Part shown: in pieces, positions 15,978-25,231 of the stretch
Layout: the number at the start of each line of letters is the position of its first letter
How positions within the stretch are numbered: the stretch's first letter is position 1
Assembly: GCF_900996235.1 (NCBI RefSeq)
Contig: NZ_CAAJGM010000216.1
Coordinates: 1 to 46,704, forward strand
Origin: Paraburkholderia sp. BCC1885
GTDB lineage: Bacteria > Pseudomonadota > Gammaproteobacteria > Burkholderiales > Burkholderiaceae
DNA length: 46,704 nucleotides
Direction: 5' to 3'
Notes under the pieces: generated by a model
What the model saw: only the letters and a program-made list of their open reading frames with translations
Database searches by the model: none
Told to the model about the DNA's origin: nothing
Program-made: the position numbers and the translations under genes

Positions 15978-16205
15978 CTAACTCCCGTGTTGGCAATCTG
16001 CTACCCGCGCCGGAAATTCCCCATTTTTACCGAACTTCGCCTTCTCACGCTCTCCGACCCAGAGCTTCGCTCTCACGAGGAACTTATCCTCCTTGCTCAG
16101 CCCGCGCTTCAGTAGAAGGTCGTTGAGCGTCTTCGCATCGGACCTATCCGCTGACGCAGTACCAACACAATCCCCGTACTGCGTGGATGCTTTGAGCGTT
16201 TCCAT
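15978..16205 (-). CDS. Small hypothetical protein (75 residues)
   Basis: The frame begins with METLKASTQYGDC and is preceded by a GGGGGGG run and ACAA, an adequate ribosome-binding site. The middle (LLKRGLSKEDKFLVRAKLWVGEREKAKFGK) is helical and Lys-rich. No family is recognised. It is divergent from the Hachiman genes. Coding potential is moderate, and it might be spurious. Confidence 0.4.
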   Translation of the reverse strand: METLKASTQYGDCVGTASADRSDAKTLNDLLLKRGLSKEDKFLVRAKLWVGEREKAKFGKNGEFPARVADCQHGS

Positions 16206-16484
16206 TTGTCCCCCCCGGTTTGGCCATCGAGAAGCTAGTCTAGCGGTTCCCAGTATCGCCAGGCAGCCCTCTTAATCGACGTGAATGATGCAATTGGCAT
16301 ATGTTTTGTAGACTCAGCGCTCGCGCCCTTCCGACGCCGGCAGCCATCCTGCAAGTATCATCGAAAAGATTCTTGCCACCTGTTGATTTCCGGCGAATCA
16401 CGACCGACAATCAGCGACACATAGCATTTAGCACCATACACCGCACAAGAACTGCGGAGTCTCATCCGAGCAGCAGAGGCGAAA

Positions 16485-16589
16485 ATGACAAACCTGAGAG
16501 ACCGAGTCATCGATTATCTCCCCGGCAATAATCATGCAAATTCGTGGGTAAGCAGTCAGGCGTTTATCGCGGCCAAAACGCCCGCATGA
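16485..16589 (+). CDS. 34-residue upstream ORF coupled to hamA
   Basis: ATG at 16485 follows GCAGAGGCGAAA, and the frame runs 34 codons (starting MTNLRDRVIDYLPG) to a TGA that overlaps the hamA start in ATGATGA. Its spacing, ribosome-binding site and stop-start overlap suggest a leader that couples translation to hamA, or a remnant of a longer upstream gene. No homology is recognised. Confidence 0.35.
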   Translation: MTNLRDRVIDYLPGNNHANSWVSSQAFIAAKTPA

Positions 16590-17446
16590 TGAACGTCTAC
16601 GACAACACTCCCGCGCGGCTGCTACTTCAGTTGCATTCTGAGGCTACGCCATGGCAGCACGACAGCTTTTGCGCGGGCTTCGAGATAAGTCAGTGGCGAT
16701 GTTCTGCGCTCGCCGACCACATTATCGAATGGCTACCCGACTATGCCCTGAAAGAGGACGAACTGAACGTCAATCACGGCAACATCTATGTTCGACTGAA
16801 AGAAGCAGCGGCGCGGGTCTACTCCACAAAGGAATACAACAAGCGCGGGGAGCTCGGCGAAATTACGCTGCACGCAATATGCCGCGACTACTTCAAGACG
16901 ATTCCACTCGCTCCACGAGTCTTCTACAAGACGGCGTCGAACGATGTTGTCAAATCCTTCGACATGGCGCACGTCAGATACGTTGACGACAGCACGTTTG
17001 AAATCTGGCTCGGCGAATCGAAGTTCTACAAGAGCGGGGCTTCGGCCATTTCCGCGGCAATCAAGTCCGTGAAGGAACATATTGATGCGGGGTTCTTAAA
17101 ACGAGAGAAGTTCATACTGGGCCCACAAATTTCGCTGTCGCTACCCAATGCTGAGAAGATTCGGAAGTTATTGGCGAGCCAGACTTCAATTGATGCACTA
17201 TTTCAGAATGCGGTGTTTCCTGTATGTATCGTATGCGACAGCGACGCAGTGAAAACGCACAAAAATCACACTGCCGAATATATTGAGAGCGTGTATTCTG
17301 AATTGGCAGAATTACGCGACCGGTTAGACCAATCCGCTCTGCCGAGCAAAATCAAGATGCATCTCATCTATGTTCCGTTGGAGTCGAAGGATAAAGTCGC
17401 GAAGGCGTTCGACAAGCGACTCAAATCCTTGAACATCGAGGATTAG
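16586..17446 (+). CDS. hamA: Hachiman defence protein HamA (DUF1837 nuclease)
   Basis: A 286-residue DUF1837 protein, the HamA subunit of the two-gene Hachiman phage-defence system, in which HamA is a DNA nuclease restrained by the helicase HamB. The PD-(D/E)xK-like core is visible as RGELGEITLHAICRDYF (87-103, E89/E92) and FEIWLGESKFYKSG (138-151) with E144-S-K146. The frame is open 14 codons upstream to a GTG, but ATG 16586 overlaps the leader ORF and gives a better start. hamB begins 2 bp after the stop. Catalytic residues look intact, so the system is probably functional. Confidence 0.88.
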   Translation: MMNVYDNTPARLLLQLHSEATPWQHDSFCAGFEISQWRCSALADHIIEWLPDYALKEDELNVNHGNIYVRLKEAAARVYSTKEYNKRGELGEITLHAICRDYFKTIPLAPRVFYKTASNDVVKSFDMAHVRYVDDSTFEIWLGESKFYKSGASAISAAIKSVKEHIDAGFLKREKFILGPQISLSLPNAEKIRKLLASQTSIDALFQNAVFPVCIVCDSDAVKTHKNHTAEYIESVYSELAELRDRLDQSALPSKIKMHLIYVPLESKDKVAKAFDKRLKSLNIED

Positions 17447-17448
17447 TC

Positions 17449-19548
17449 ATGCAAATCTCGGGCGAACAATGGAATCAGATTTCATCGCTCCGCGGCAGCG
17501 ATTTGAAAGGCGTAGTTTTCGAGATTCTGCGAGGTGCGGCTAGCGCAATTCAACGCGAAGAAAGCGACGACCCGAGCACTCTGGATATCGTTCCGAGGCT
17601 CGCGAAGCTCATAGAGGACCGGGAGGAACTGGCATCGTACCGGGAGCCGTTCAGCGCGCTCGCCAGAGCGTCTGGGTTGTGGAACTACATCGACAAATCG
17701 GTGGCGTCGGAGCCCGACCTCTTGTTGGCAGAGTCGGTGACCGTACCAGAGCTTGACGGCATCACTCTTCACCGCGAACAGGTGGACGCGTTGAATGAAC
17801 TGCTTGCAGGACGGAATCTAATTCTGAGTGCACCCACGAGTTTCGGGAAAAGCCTGCTCATTGACGCGCTTCTCGCTTCCGGACGATACACCCGCGTCGC
17901 CATCGTACTCCCCACTATCGCGTTGCTCGATGAGTTTCGGCGACGCTTGCGTCGAAGATTCGAAACTCGCTTCTCTGTCGTCATGCATCCCTCCGAAGAG
18001 GCGTCTGGCGATATACCGACAATCTTCCTCGGAACTCAGGAGCGTCTGATTCATCGGACTGACCTTGGCAAGTTGGACCTCACCGTTGTAGACGAGTTTT
18101 ACAAGCTCGACCCGGGCCGGAAAGACGACCGGAGCATCACACTGAATGCGGCCGTTTACAAGCTTTTGAAGCGCTCTCGCCAGTTCTTTTTCCTCGGCCC
18201 AAACATTGACGGCGTGCGATTCGCGGAAGGTGCAAAATGGAAGTTTGAGTTTTTGAAGACCAAATTTTCCACAGTTGCGGTCGATACCTACGACCTCCGC
18301 AAAATCGCGGACAAAGAGGAGCGACTCCTCGAGGAAATCGGCGACGATAGCAACTGGCCAGCGCTTGTGTTTGTCTCGTCACCCGACCGTGCGAACAAGA
18401 TTGCGAGCAAGGCTGCGGAGGGGATGGCAGTATCGGACTACGCTGATGCTTTTGCGCAGTGGCTCTCGGACAATGTTGGTGCAAATTGGTCGCTCATCGA
18501 AACGGTACGCTTCGGGTTTGGCGTTCATCATGGACGGCTGCCGCGAGCGATTGCGTCCCAGATGGTGCGGCTATTCAACAAAGGTACTTTGCCGGTTCTT
18601 TTTTGTACCTCAACCCTCATTGAGGGCGTCAATACCGCAGCGAAAACGGTCCTGATATACGACAAGAACATCAACAAAGCTCCATATGACTTTTTCACGT
18701 ACTCGAACATAAGAGGTCGCGCAGGGCGTCTGGGCCAACATCATGTTGGGAAAGTCTTCTTGTTTAACGAAGCGCCGGCACGCCAAGAGATGGAGGTGTC
18801 TCCAACATTGTTCGCCGACGAAGAAGACGTTCCGCTGGACTATGTAGTGCAACTTGACGAGCCTCCAACTCAAACCACAGCCGATAGCCGAATCGTAGCC
18901 GTACGGGACTCACTTGCTCTGGACTGGCCCGACCTGCGCTTGGCAGCCTCCCTGGGACTTGATGCGGCGCAGCGACTGAAGACGAAAGTTCAGAGCGCCC
19001 TTGATGGTGGTGCTGCCATCGTATGGACTGGCGTGCCCCGTTACCCGGAAATCAAAGCTGTTGTCGAGGTAATCTGCGCCGTTCGACCAGCCAGTGAATT
19101 CGGGGCTTATACAGCGAAATCGCTGACGTACTTTATCGGTGGATTGCGGAAATCCAAGGGGATGAAGACCTTCTTAAATGAATACGATGCGAAATACACG
19201 GGGTCAGCAGAGAGCTACGATAGTGTCTTTCGTTTTCTCAGGGCATGCGAATATGGTCTACCGCAATGGTTCTCGCTTGTCGACGCTTTCGTGAAATCAG
19301 CGGGATTTCACGCGGACTACAGCCTCTTTGTGCAGGCGTTGAGCCGGTGGTTTCTTGCGGAGGAACTTAAGAACCTCGACGAGGAAGGGATACCCATTCA
19401 GATATCGGAGCGATTCCACGTCGGGGAAAGCAAGGCAGCGCTCACAGACCGCCTCGCAGGACTCGCAATGTCTGGCTCTGCGGAACTCACTCCGTTTGAA
19501 CGCGACTGGATTGTTTCAGCACTGGACCTTAAAGAATCTGACCAATAG
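17449..19548 (+). CDS. hamB: Hachiman defence helicase HamB
   Basis: A 699-residue superfamily 2 helicase directly after hamA. Residues 107-118 (TLHREQVDALNE) resemble a Q-motif region. Motif I is SAPTSFGKS (127-135) and motif II is VVDEFYK (213-219, DEFY in place of DEAD). LPVLFCTSTLIEGVN (381-395) and YSNIRGRAGRLGQ (418-430) are motifs V and VI. In characterised Hachiman, HamB senses and unwinds damaged or phage DNA and releases HamA. The GAGGATTAG before the ATG supplies a ribosome-binding site inside the hamA end. Length fits the family and no lesion is seen. Confidence 0.88.
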   Translation: MQISGEQWNQISSLRGSDLKGVVFEILRGAASAIQREESDDPSTLDIVPRLAKLIEDREELASYREPFSALARASGLWNYIDKSVASEPDLLLAESVTVPELDGITLHREQVDALNELLAGRNLILSAPTSFGKSLLIDALLASGRYTRVAIVLPTIALLDEFRRRLRRRFETRFSVVMHPSEEASGDIPTIFLGTQERLIHRTDLGKLDLTVVDEFYKLDPGRKDDRSITLNAAVYKLLKRSRQFFFLGPNIDGVRFAEGAKWKFEFLKTKFSTVAVDTYDLRKIADKEERLLEEIGDDSNWPALVFVSSPDRANKIASKAAEGMAVSDYADAFAQWLSDNVGANWSLIETVRFGFGVHHGRLPRAIASQMVRLFNKGTLPVLFCTSTLIEGVNTAAKTVLIYDKNINKAPYDFFTYSNIRGRAGRLGQHHVGKVFLFNEAPARQEMEVSPTLFADEEDVPLDYVVQLDEPPTQTTADSRIVAVRDSLALDWPDLRLAASLGLDAAQRLKTKVQSALDGGAAIVWTGVPRYPEIKAVVEVICAVRPASEFGAYTAKSLTYFIGGLRKSKGMKTFLNEYDAKYTGSAESYDSVFRFLRACEYGLPQWFSLVDAFVKSAGFHADYSLFVQALSRWFLAEELKNLDEEGIPIQISERFHVGESKAALTDRLAGLAMSGSAELTPFERDWIVSALDLKESDQ

Positions 19549-19728
19549 CCCGATGCCAACCGGCCGTTACAAAAGATGCCGCAATATCTGAGGATGAGTA
19601 CGGTTCGCTTGCTCGAGGCAAGTCAGGACGCGTTGAGTCTTGCTCTCCAAGGGTTGGGGACACCAAGCAGAGGGGTTCTTCGCTTTGACTCTATACACCG
19701 CATCTATGGGTCCTATCGGTGCGTCAGG

Positions 19729-21969
19729 CTAGAACTCATCCGGCATATTGGCGTTCTTCGGCATGTCCTCCAGTCCAAGCAGGACGCGCAGCAATCTCAA
19801 CCTGAATGTATTGCCTGCCAGCTTCGGGCGCACACGCTCCCGAAACTGCTCCAGATGGCGCCCGTCAAGGCGCAACCTGCCCGTATACAGCGCGAGCGCG
19901 AACTCGCCAGCCGCTTCGCCTTGTCTTCTCCCGTGTTGCTCGAGGACATTCGTCAGGAAGTCCAGCATGAACTGGCTAGAGTTACGCTCCCGCGAATAAT
20001 CCAACTCGCCGACGCGAGCACATCGAAGCAGTGCCGCCTGGACGGCACCATCGTTGTACCGAGTGAAGTTCTCCGGATGTAAAATCACCTGCTGAAATGC
20101 ATCCGTGGAGAGGCGGTGTGCTTCATCATCGAACTTCCCCTCTCTGGCGTTCTGGAGCAGCGCTCCGACCGTCGCGAGGACACCAGCACTCGTCTCATCG
20201 ACCTCCTTGTAGAATGGTGTCCAGTACGCAAAATCCGCCCGAAGCTTCAGACGTTCAGTGAGGTCGTCGTCGGACGCGATGAACGTGTATCCTGCCAGGC
20301 CACCCTCGGAACCGCGAAGGTTACCTATCCTGTTTTGAAATGAAGCTCCAAACTCCAACTGCACATTCCTAAACACGTCCGCCTCAGCCTCGAAAGTCTC
20401 AGAAATCCCCGGCCCAATCGCGATGCCCATGAAGCGTTCCACATTGATGGCGGCATTGGTCGCAGAGTGCTTGAGATTGGGAGCAAGCGCATCCACTTGC
20501 GTGGCTGTCTCGGCAATCTGAGCGCCGATGAGATATGTCCTCGCGCCGTAGTGGATGTCCCGTAAATCGCGACTGATTGAGAGAAGCTTGGTACCGCGCC
20601 CAACCACAGCAGCTACGATGAGCATTGCCCCAAGGCAGTCCGGCGTCTTTGTCTGCGCTTCGATTTCGACATCCGACACCAAATGCAGTGGCTCTGCCCG
20701 ATTCATGACCTCCTGCAAACGCTTCGCACAAAGCTTTGCGATTTCGTGCGAGGCAGCATCGCTCTGGTAGACAATTGTTTTGACCGACGCCGGTGTCTTC
20801 TGGCACAGAACTTTGTCCGCAAACCTTCCAAACTCGTCGTTTTCCAATAGCCCACGACCGTCAAGAAAGATGGGCCGGACCTTCGCCGTAGGTACACTTC
20901 CTCGCGCCTGAACCGCAAGCCGGCCGGTCTTCGCAAACGCTTTGCAGAAATGTGCGACCGACTCGACACGGTGTTTAGCCTTCTTCAAGAGCACCGACTT
21001 TGGGAGGAGGTCCTCCGGCGCAAATCGCTCGCCAACGATTGATAGGTCCTTCAGCTGTCCGTAGCGCTGTTGCCGGCCATCGTCGATACCGTCGGGCGTT
21101 TCCAGCGCGTAAAGGGCATCTTCATGATGCTCTGCACAATCTAACGTTAGAAGCGTGACGACTTCGTCGGGATGACAACGCGTCTTCTTTTTCCACTCCT
21201 GCTCAAGATTCATCGACGACGAAGCTGAAATCAATGTGAACGACGTCCCGTACAAGGGGGCATCAATTTCAGCGAGGCCATCGTGCGAATGGAAGCTTAC
21301 GACGCGCGGGCGTGGAAGCTCGTAGAGCGAGCAATAGATTTCTCGAAGCGCATAGGCAACGGACGCAATGGCCATCGTGTCCACGAATATAACGTCTAGC
21401 TGTGCGCCAATCGCCAACGCTCGCTTCTTCAACTTCTCCAGCAATGCGAAGGCGAGGAGCTGCGCACTCTCGACCTCCGTCAGAGCCTCCTCGGCTCGCA
21501 GGAAGTGAGTCGACCGCTTTTGCGATGGTTTGACGAATGTGAACCCAGGAGGCGCCACCACGAACACACGCCGAGCATCGAAGAGCTTCTTTAGCCCCGC
21601 GTTTCGAATCGCTGTTGACTGGTTTTGCAGGATGCCCTCAAGTTTCCCGACCGGATTCCGCAGTTGACTATGTAGGCGGATAGCTCCATCGCGCTTAAAT
21701 GAACAAACGCATATGCAGACTTTGGTTGATGCACGGTTCGCCGCTTGCGTCAGAAGCCGCTCCGCAAAAGCCTCGACGATTGGGTCAGCATCAGCCGTTT
21801 CGCATATGATTGCGACCACGTCAGGCGGATTTACACCTTGCAGCCCAGCCTCGATTGCATCAGCGAGGTTCGCCTCATTGAGTTTCCCAGGCGGCTTAAA
21901 GAGGAGGTGAAAATTTCTTGCTGGGCCGCCATCCGCAAACGTCCAATCGAATGCGAAATACCCCTTCAT
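19729..21969 (-). CDS. 746-residue protein with degenerate phosphoribosyltransferase-like segment
   Basis: The ATG at 21969 overlaps the stop of the GHKL gene as ATGA, so this start is preferred over a longer frame. The protein begins MKGYFAFDWTFADGG. Alternating hydrophobic strands such as LDVIFVDTMAIASVAYALREI and MLIVAAVVGRGTKLLSISRDLRD look like Rossmann-type units. The second resembles the PRPP loop and following helix of phosphoribosyltransferases but lacks the usual acidic pair. The last 130 residues are helical and Arg-rich. I do not recognise a named family. Translational coupling implies it works with the GHKL ATPase, possibly as its effector. Confidence 0.65.
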   Translation of the reverse strand: MKGYFAFDWTFADGGPARNFHLLFKPPGKLNEANLADAIEAGLQGVNPPDVVAIICETADADPIVEAFAERLLTQAANRASTKVCICVCSFKRDGAIRLHSQLRNPVGKLEGILQNQSTAIRNAGLKKLFDARRVFVVAPPGFTFVKPSQKRSTHFLRAEEALTEVESAQLLAFALLEKLKKRALAIGAQLDVIFVDTMAIASVAYALREIYCSLYELPRPRVVSFHSHDGLAEIDAPLYGTSFTLISASSSMNLEQEWKKKTRCHPDEVVTLLTLDCAEHHEDALYALETPDGIDDGRQQRYGQLKDLSIVGERFAPEDLLPKSVLLKKAKHRVESVAHFCKAFAKTGRLAVQARGSVPTAKVRPIFLDGRGLLENDEFGRFADKVLCQKTPASVKTIVYQSDAASHEIAKLCAKRLQEVMNRAEPLHLVSDVEIEAQTKTPDCLGAMLIVAAVVGRGTKLLSISRDLRDIHYGARTYLIGAQIAETATQVDALAPNLKHSATNAAINVERFMGIAIGPGISETFEAEADVFRNVQLEFGASFQNRIGNLRGSEGGLAGYTFIASDDDLTERLKLRADFAYWTPFYKEVDETSAGVLATVGALLQNAREGKFDDEAHRLSTDAFQQVILHPENFTRYNDGAVQAALLRCARVGELDYSRERNSSQFMLDFLTNVLEQHGRRQGEAAGEFALALYTGRLRLDGRHLEQFRERVRPKLAGNTFRLRLLRVLLGLEDMPKNANMPDEF

Positions 21970-23150
21970 AGCAGCACCTTTGAGAGCGGCACCACAATCG
22001 AGTAACATGCGCCAGCCGTCATTGGTAACTCTGGCTGCTCTTTGAGCCAGTGGGTTGGCGTGAACAATGCCTCTGTCTTTGGAGCGGAGAAGTCTTGTAC
22101 GAGGCAAACTCGACCGGTCCGCAATCGAAGGTATGCATTAAGCCGTTGCAGCGTCTGGAGCACGTACGACAGTCCTCCGCCGCTGCCTGCTGTTGTCTTG
22201 GTCGACGCATGAAGCTCAAAGCACTTCTGGACGAGGGCTACCTCGTCAGCAATCGACAAGCGCTCCATTTTGTCGCCCGAGTGACCGTGACGCGAAAGCC
22301 AACGACGCGCGAGCCCGGGACCAGTGTCAAGCACAGTGAGCTCGAGCAGAGCCGATTGTCGGTTTTGCCAGCGTTCGTCAGAACCCGTCGACGCCCGCCG
22401 GTTGGCGATGTTGTGCAATAGGTAAAACGAAAGTCTGGGGTCGCCCTCGCCCAGATGAGTAGCAGCAGTTTTCGCGTCGTAAGTGATGAACTTCGCCATA
22501 ACCGCGCGGAGATTCTTCGGGTACGGTCGTCCATCCTCATCAGTCGTAGCGTGCTCGTCCGTATTTTTAAAGAGTTCATAGACGAGCGTTCCGAGCCAGA
22601 TACGCCTTGTCTCGGACATCTGTTGCTCCGCCGATGGGGCGCACGCCGCAATAATGCGAGAAGTGAGCGTAACGAACTCGTCTCGTGAGCGTACGGCGCC
22701 GACCTCAGCTCGTGAGTACAAGGGAATCAGAAACTCGTTCTTTGCACGTGAGAAGCAACCGAGAAATACCCCTCGCCCGTGCATTGTTTGTCTGAAGCTG
22801 CTCGACTGCATGGCTTCAATCCGCGTGACCGCGTTAGCAAGCGCGGCACGCGTCGACATCGGTTCTCCTTCTGCCGTCTGGATAGCATCCGCGAAATACG
22901 CTGCCGCTATGCCATGCGGCTCCCTGGACAGGGCCTCTGCGGCTTCGTCGGCATGTCTGCTGTACAAGCGAAGTGTAGGTCGTGCGACGTTTCGCGACCA
23001 TTCTGCGGTCAGCTGTATTAGAGAGCTGGGAACTCCTGCGCCACCACCGAATTTCAGTGTCGTAGGTAGACGCAGTGCCTGCTCGACCTGAAACTCGGAA
23101 TAGGCCGCCTCTATCTCTTTGAGGCTGACGGCTTGAGAAAAGGAAATCAT
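21966..23150 (-). CDS. GHKL (HSP90/histidine-kinase-like) ATPase protein
   Basis: A 394-residue protein with a Bergerat ATP-binding fold in its C-terminal half. The N box is YELFKNTDEHA (191-201), G1 is VLDTGPGL (273-280) and G2 is TTAGSGGGLSYVLQTL (319-334). There is no DHp/phospho-acceptor helix, transmembrane segment or receiver domain, so it is not a usual sensor kinase. GHKL modules of this kind occur in several antiphage systems. The N-terminal half is helical and unrecognised. The start at 23150 has only a weak GAGAG; the frame is open to a TTG at 23282. It is coupled to the following 746-residue gene. Confidence 0.75.
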   Translation of the reverse strand: MISFSQAVSLKEIEAAYSEFQVEQALRLPTTLKFGGGAGVPSSLIQLTAEWSRNVARPTLRLYSRHADEAAEALSREPHGIAAAYFADAIQTAEGEPMSTRAALANAVTRIEAMQSSSFRQTMHGRGVFLGCFSRAKNEFLIPLYSRAEVGAVRSRDEFVTLTSRIIAACAPSAEQQMSETRRIWLGTLVYELFKNTDEHATTDEDGRPYPKNLRAVMAKFITYDAKTAATHLGEGDPRLSFYLLHNIANRRASTGSDERWQNRQSALLELTVLDTGPGLARRWLSRHGHSGDKMERLSIADEVALVQKCFELHASTKTTAGSGGGLSYVLQTLQRLNAYLRLRTGRVCLVQDFSAPKTEALFTPTHWLKEQPELPMTAGACYSIVVPLSKVLL

Positions 23151-23331
23151 GAACTCTCGATTCGCAAATCCGCTTTCTGCTAACAGCGTACGCGTGGGGT
23201 GGCGAACTTCGGCCCAGAAAGTCGGGATGATGCTCGTCGCTCCACCCGTCAGGTTAAGTCGGCCGCTTAAGGGACTTCTCAATCAATTCGGTTTGGTCAG
23301 AGTGTCGCAGAGTACGCAGGTGAAGTACCGA

Positions 23332-24561
23332 CTAGTTTGCTGCTACGTCACCGGTCTGCGCAATCTGCGTAAGCGCCGTCTTCTGGTCGGCATACCACCG
23401 GACAAGGCAGTCGCGGTCATGGCAGTTCTGTTCGCGGAAGTTCCACTCTCTTCGGGTACGCTCTCGTAATGCCGTCTGGTCTGCGACGGCAGCTTTAGCT
23501 CTGGCAAGAATAGCTGACAGTTCCACGTCATCTGCCGCAAGTTCAGGGTCGTGACAGATGAGCTTCTCCGAGTCGGAGCGTGCCTTCGCGCAGTCGAAGC
23601 TCGTTTGAAGCGTTGTGTCCGTCGTTGGCTCTAATGCCGACGTTGGCGATGCTTCTGTCGTCATGTTATTGGACTTCGCCCAATCCGCTAGGGGCGTCGA
23701 ACCTATCGGCATATCGCTCCAGGCGAAACCGTTCGCCATGGCGTCGCCAGACGCATTGTCGACCGTATCCTTATAAATCACGTCACCCTTGCCTGTAGCC
23801 TCATTGATGACAAATGCCGCGATATCCGAGCCGCAAAGATGAGCCTTGCAACCGGCACCGAAGTAGTAACCGTCCCTCAACTGAATTCCGGCAGCATCGG
23901 TAACAGCAAGGCGGTCGGTGATTTTTTTCCATTCGTTGCGCGAAACGTGATTAAACGCCGCTCTGAATCGCCGGTTCTTGACTACGTCAGAGGGGTACTT
24001 TCCTACCAACCATCCGAAATCACCCTGTGGCAGGCGCATTTGTGAAGAACTCGCGGGCGCAGCGGGCAACGCAACGTTTTCGGCTTGGTTCACATTTTCC
24101 GAACGATTCGCTACCGCTTGCTGAATGTCTCGCGGTCGATACACAATCGCCGCTATTGCGACCACTGCCGTGAGCGCTACAAAAGTCATCGCTCTCAGCC
24201 GCACGTTGCCACTCTCATCGGGAACGGCCGGACGTGGCGAGAGTTCTGCTGTTAGCAACGAATCAAACCTTGCAGCAGCGTCTGAAATCTCAGCTGTCAG
24301 CAACACCTTCTTCTTTCCGAACGATACTAACGCGTAGCTGCCGTACACGAGTGCGACTGCCAGCAGGACGAGTCCGAATGGAAAATTTTTGATGAACAGG
24401 AGAAAGCACGCAAGGAGACCGAGAAGAAATGGAGCAACGAGCGAGGGAGGGTTAGGCCAGGCGAGCACCCAGTTTGAAAGCGTGGATGCGGCCTCGCGCA
24501 ACTCTCCACGGTCACCTTGATGCTCCGCGCACTTCCTTTCCATCTCATATAGCGCGAGCAT
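23332..24561 (-). CDS. Membrane protein with C-terminal LprI/DUF1311-like domain (probably 3' part of frameshifted DUF4236 gene)
   Basis: The visible frame codes 409 residues. Residues 38-60 and 62-82 are hydrophobic, and 126-143 forms a third membrane segment. A disordered linker follows, then a domain with FGAGCKAHLCGSD. The last 90 residues have the cysteine pattern FDCAKARSDSEKLICHD ... REQNCHDRDCLVRWY, typical of lysozyme-inhibitor LprI-like (DUF1311) domains. The frame continues open upstream of its first ATG and encodes KEFEATTKAVRLAVDIG, which reads as the natural continuation of the DUF4236 protein in another frame. I therefore think a one-base lesion at about 24636-24643 split a single gene of about 575 codons. 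Confidence 0.65.
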   Translation of the reverse strand: MLALYEMERKCAEHQGDRGELREAASTLSNWVLAWPNPPSLVAPFLLGLLACFLLFIKNFPFGLVLLAVALVYGSYALVSFGKKKVLLTAEISDAAARFDSLLTAELSPRPAVPDESGNVRLRAMTFVALTAVVAIAAIVYRPRDIQQAVANRSENVNQAENVALPAAPASSSQMRLPQGDFGWLVGKYPSDVVKNRRFRAAFNHVSRNEWKKITDRLAVTDAAGIQLRDGYYFGAGCKAHLCGSDIAAFVINEATGKGDVIYKDTVDNASGDAMANGFAWSDMPIGSTPLADWAKSNNMTTEASPTSALEPTTDTTLQTSFDCAKARSDSEKLICHDPELAADDVELSAILARAKAAVADQTALRERTRREWNFREQNCHDRDCLVRWYADQKTALTQIAQTGDVAAN

Positions 24562-24599
24562 CGCCTTTTCTTTCTCGGCGAGCGAAATTGAGCCGATGT

Positions 24600-25055
24600 C
24601 TACCGCAAGCCTGACAGCCTTGGTCGTCGCCTCGAACTCTTTTGAAGGCTTCCAAGAAACTCCTGATGGTCCTCGAGCGTTACAGCATCGGCGAGGTCCT
24701 CCGTGAGAACGTACACCCCGTGGGAATTGAAGTATTGCTGCAGAGCAGTCGCAGTGCGGTCTTGAATTTGTCGCACGAAGTCTCGTGTTGCCTGCTCCCG
24801 TTTGGAAAGGCGTTCCGTGCTCGCCGAATCAATCCGCCCGGCAGCCGAAACCGCTGCCCCCATCGGCCTTGCCGTTCTGCGGGCGTTCAGGTTGTGCGTG
24901 TAGCGGATTCCGGTTCCCGGAATGCTGGTGGTGATACGTCCGCTAGTATTGTAAGTAAAACCTCTTCCGCCGATGGATGTACTTATCCCGCTCTTACTCA
25001 GGTTGATTCGGATACCCGGCGCGATTTTTATCCGCCTTCTGAAGCTCCACCCCAT
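24600..25055 (-). CDS. DUF4236 domain protein (5' part, probably frameshifted)
   Basis: The first 53 residues, MGWSFRRRIKIAPGIRINLS followed by KSGIS...GGRGFTYN, are a textbook DUF4236 domain, a small all-beta domain of unknown function found at the N-terminus of many bacterial proteins. GAGGAGGGCCAGGAA precedes the ATG. The following region to LEDHQEFLGSLQK is helical. Then the frame gives a low-complexity SSRRRPRLSGLR tail and stops, while sensible coding continues in the -1 frame. The lesion lies in or beside the run AAAA (TTTT at 24640-24643 on the plus strand). Either pseudogenisation, a sequencing slip or programmed -1 shifting could explain it. Confidence 0.7.
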   Translation of the reverse strand: MGWSFRRRIKIAPGIRINLSKSGISTSIGGRGFTYNTSGRITTSIPGTGIRYTHNLNARRTARPMGAAVSAAGRIDSASTERLSKREQATRDFVRQIQDRTATALQQYFNSHGVYVLTEDLADAVTLEDHQEFLGSLQKSSRRRPRLSGLR

Positions 25056-25231
25056 TTCCTGGCCCTCCTCTTATTCTTTGCTATGGCAGACGCTCCGCCG
25101 TTTGCATCGGGACAATCTTGTTTCCTGCAAATAGAAACGGACAAGTCACTCCAATGACTTTACGGGGAGCACAATGTCAGTTCGCGGATGCAAGGAGGTC
25201 GGCACTTTCAACCGTCTTCTACTCATGCCGA

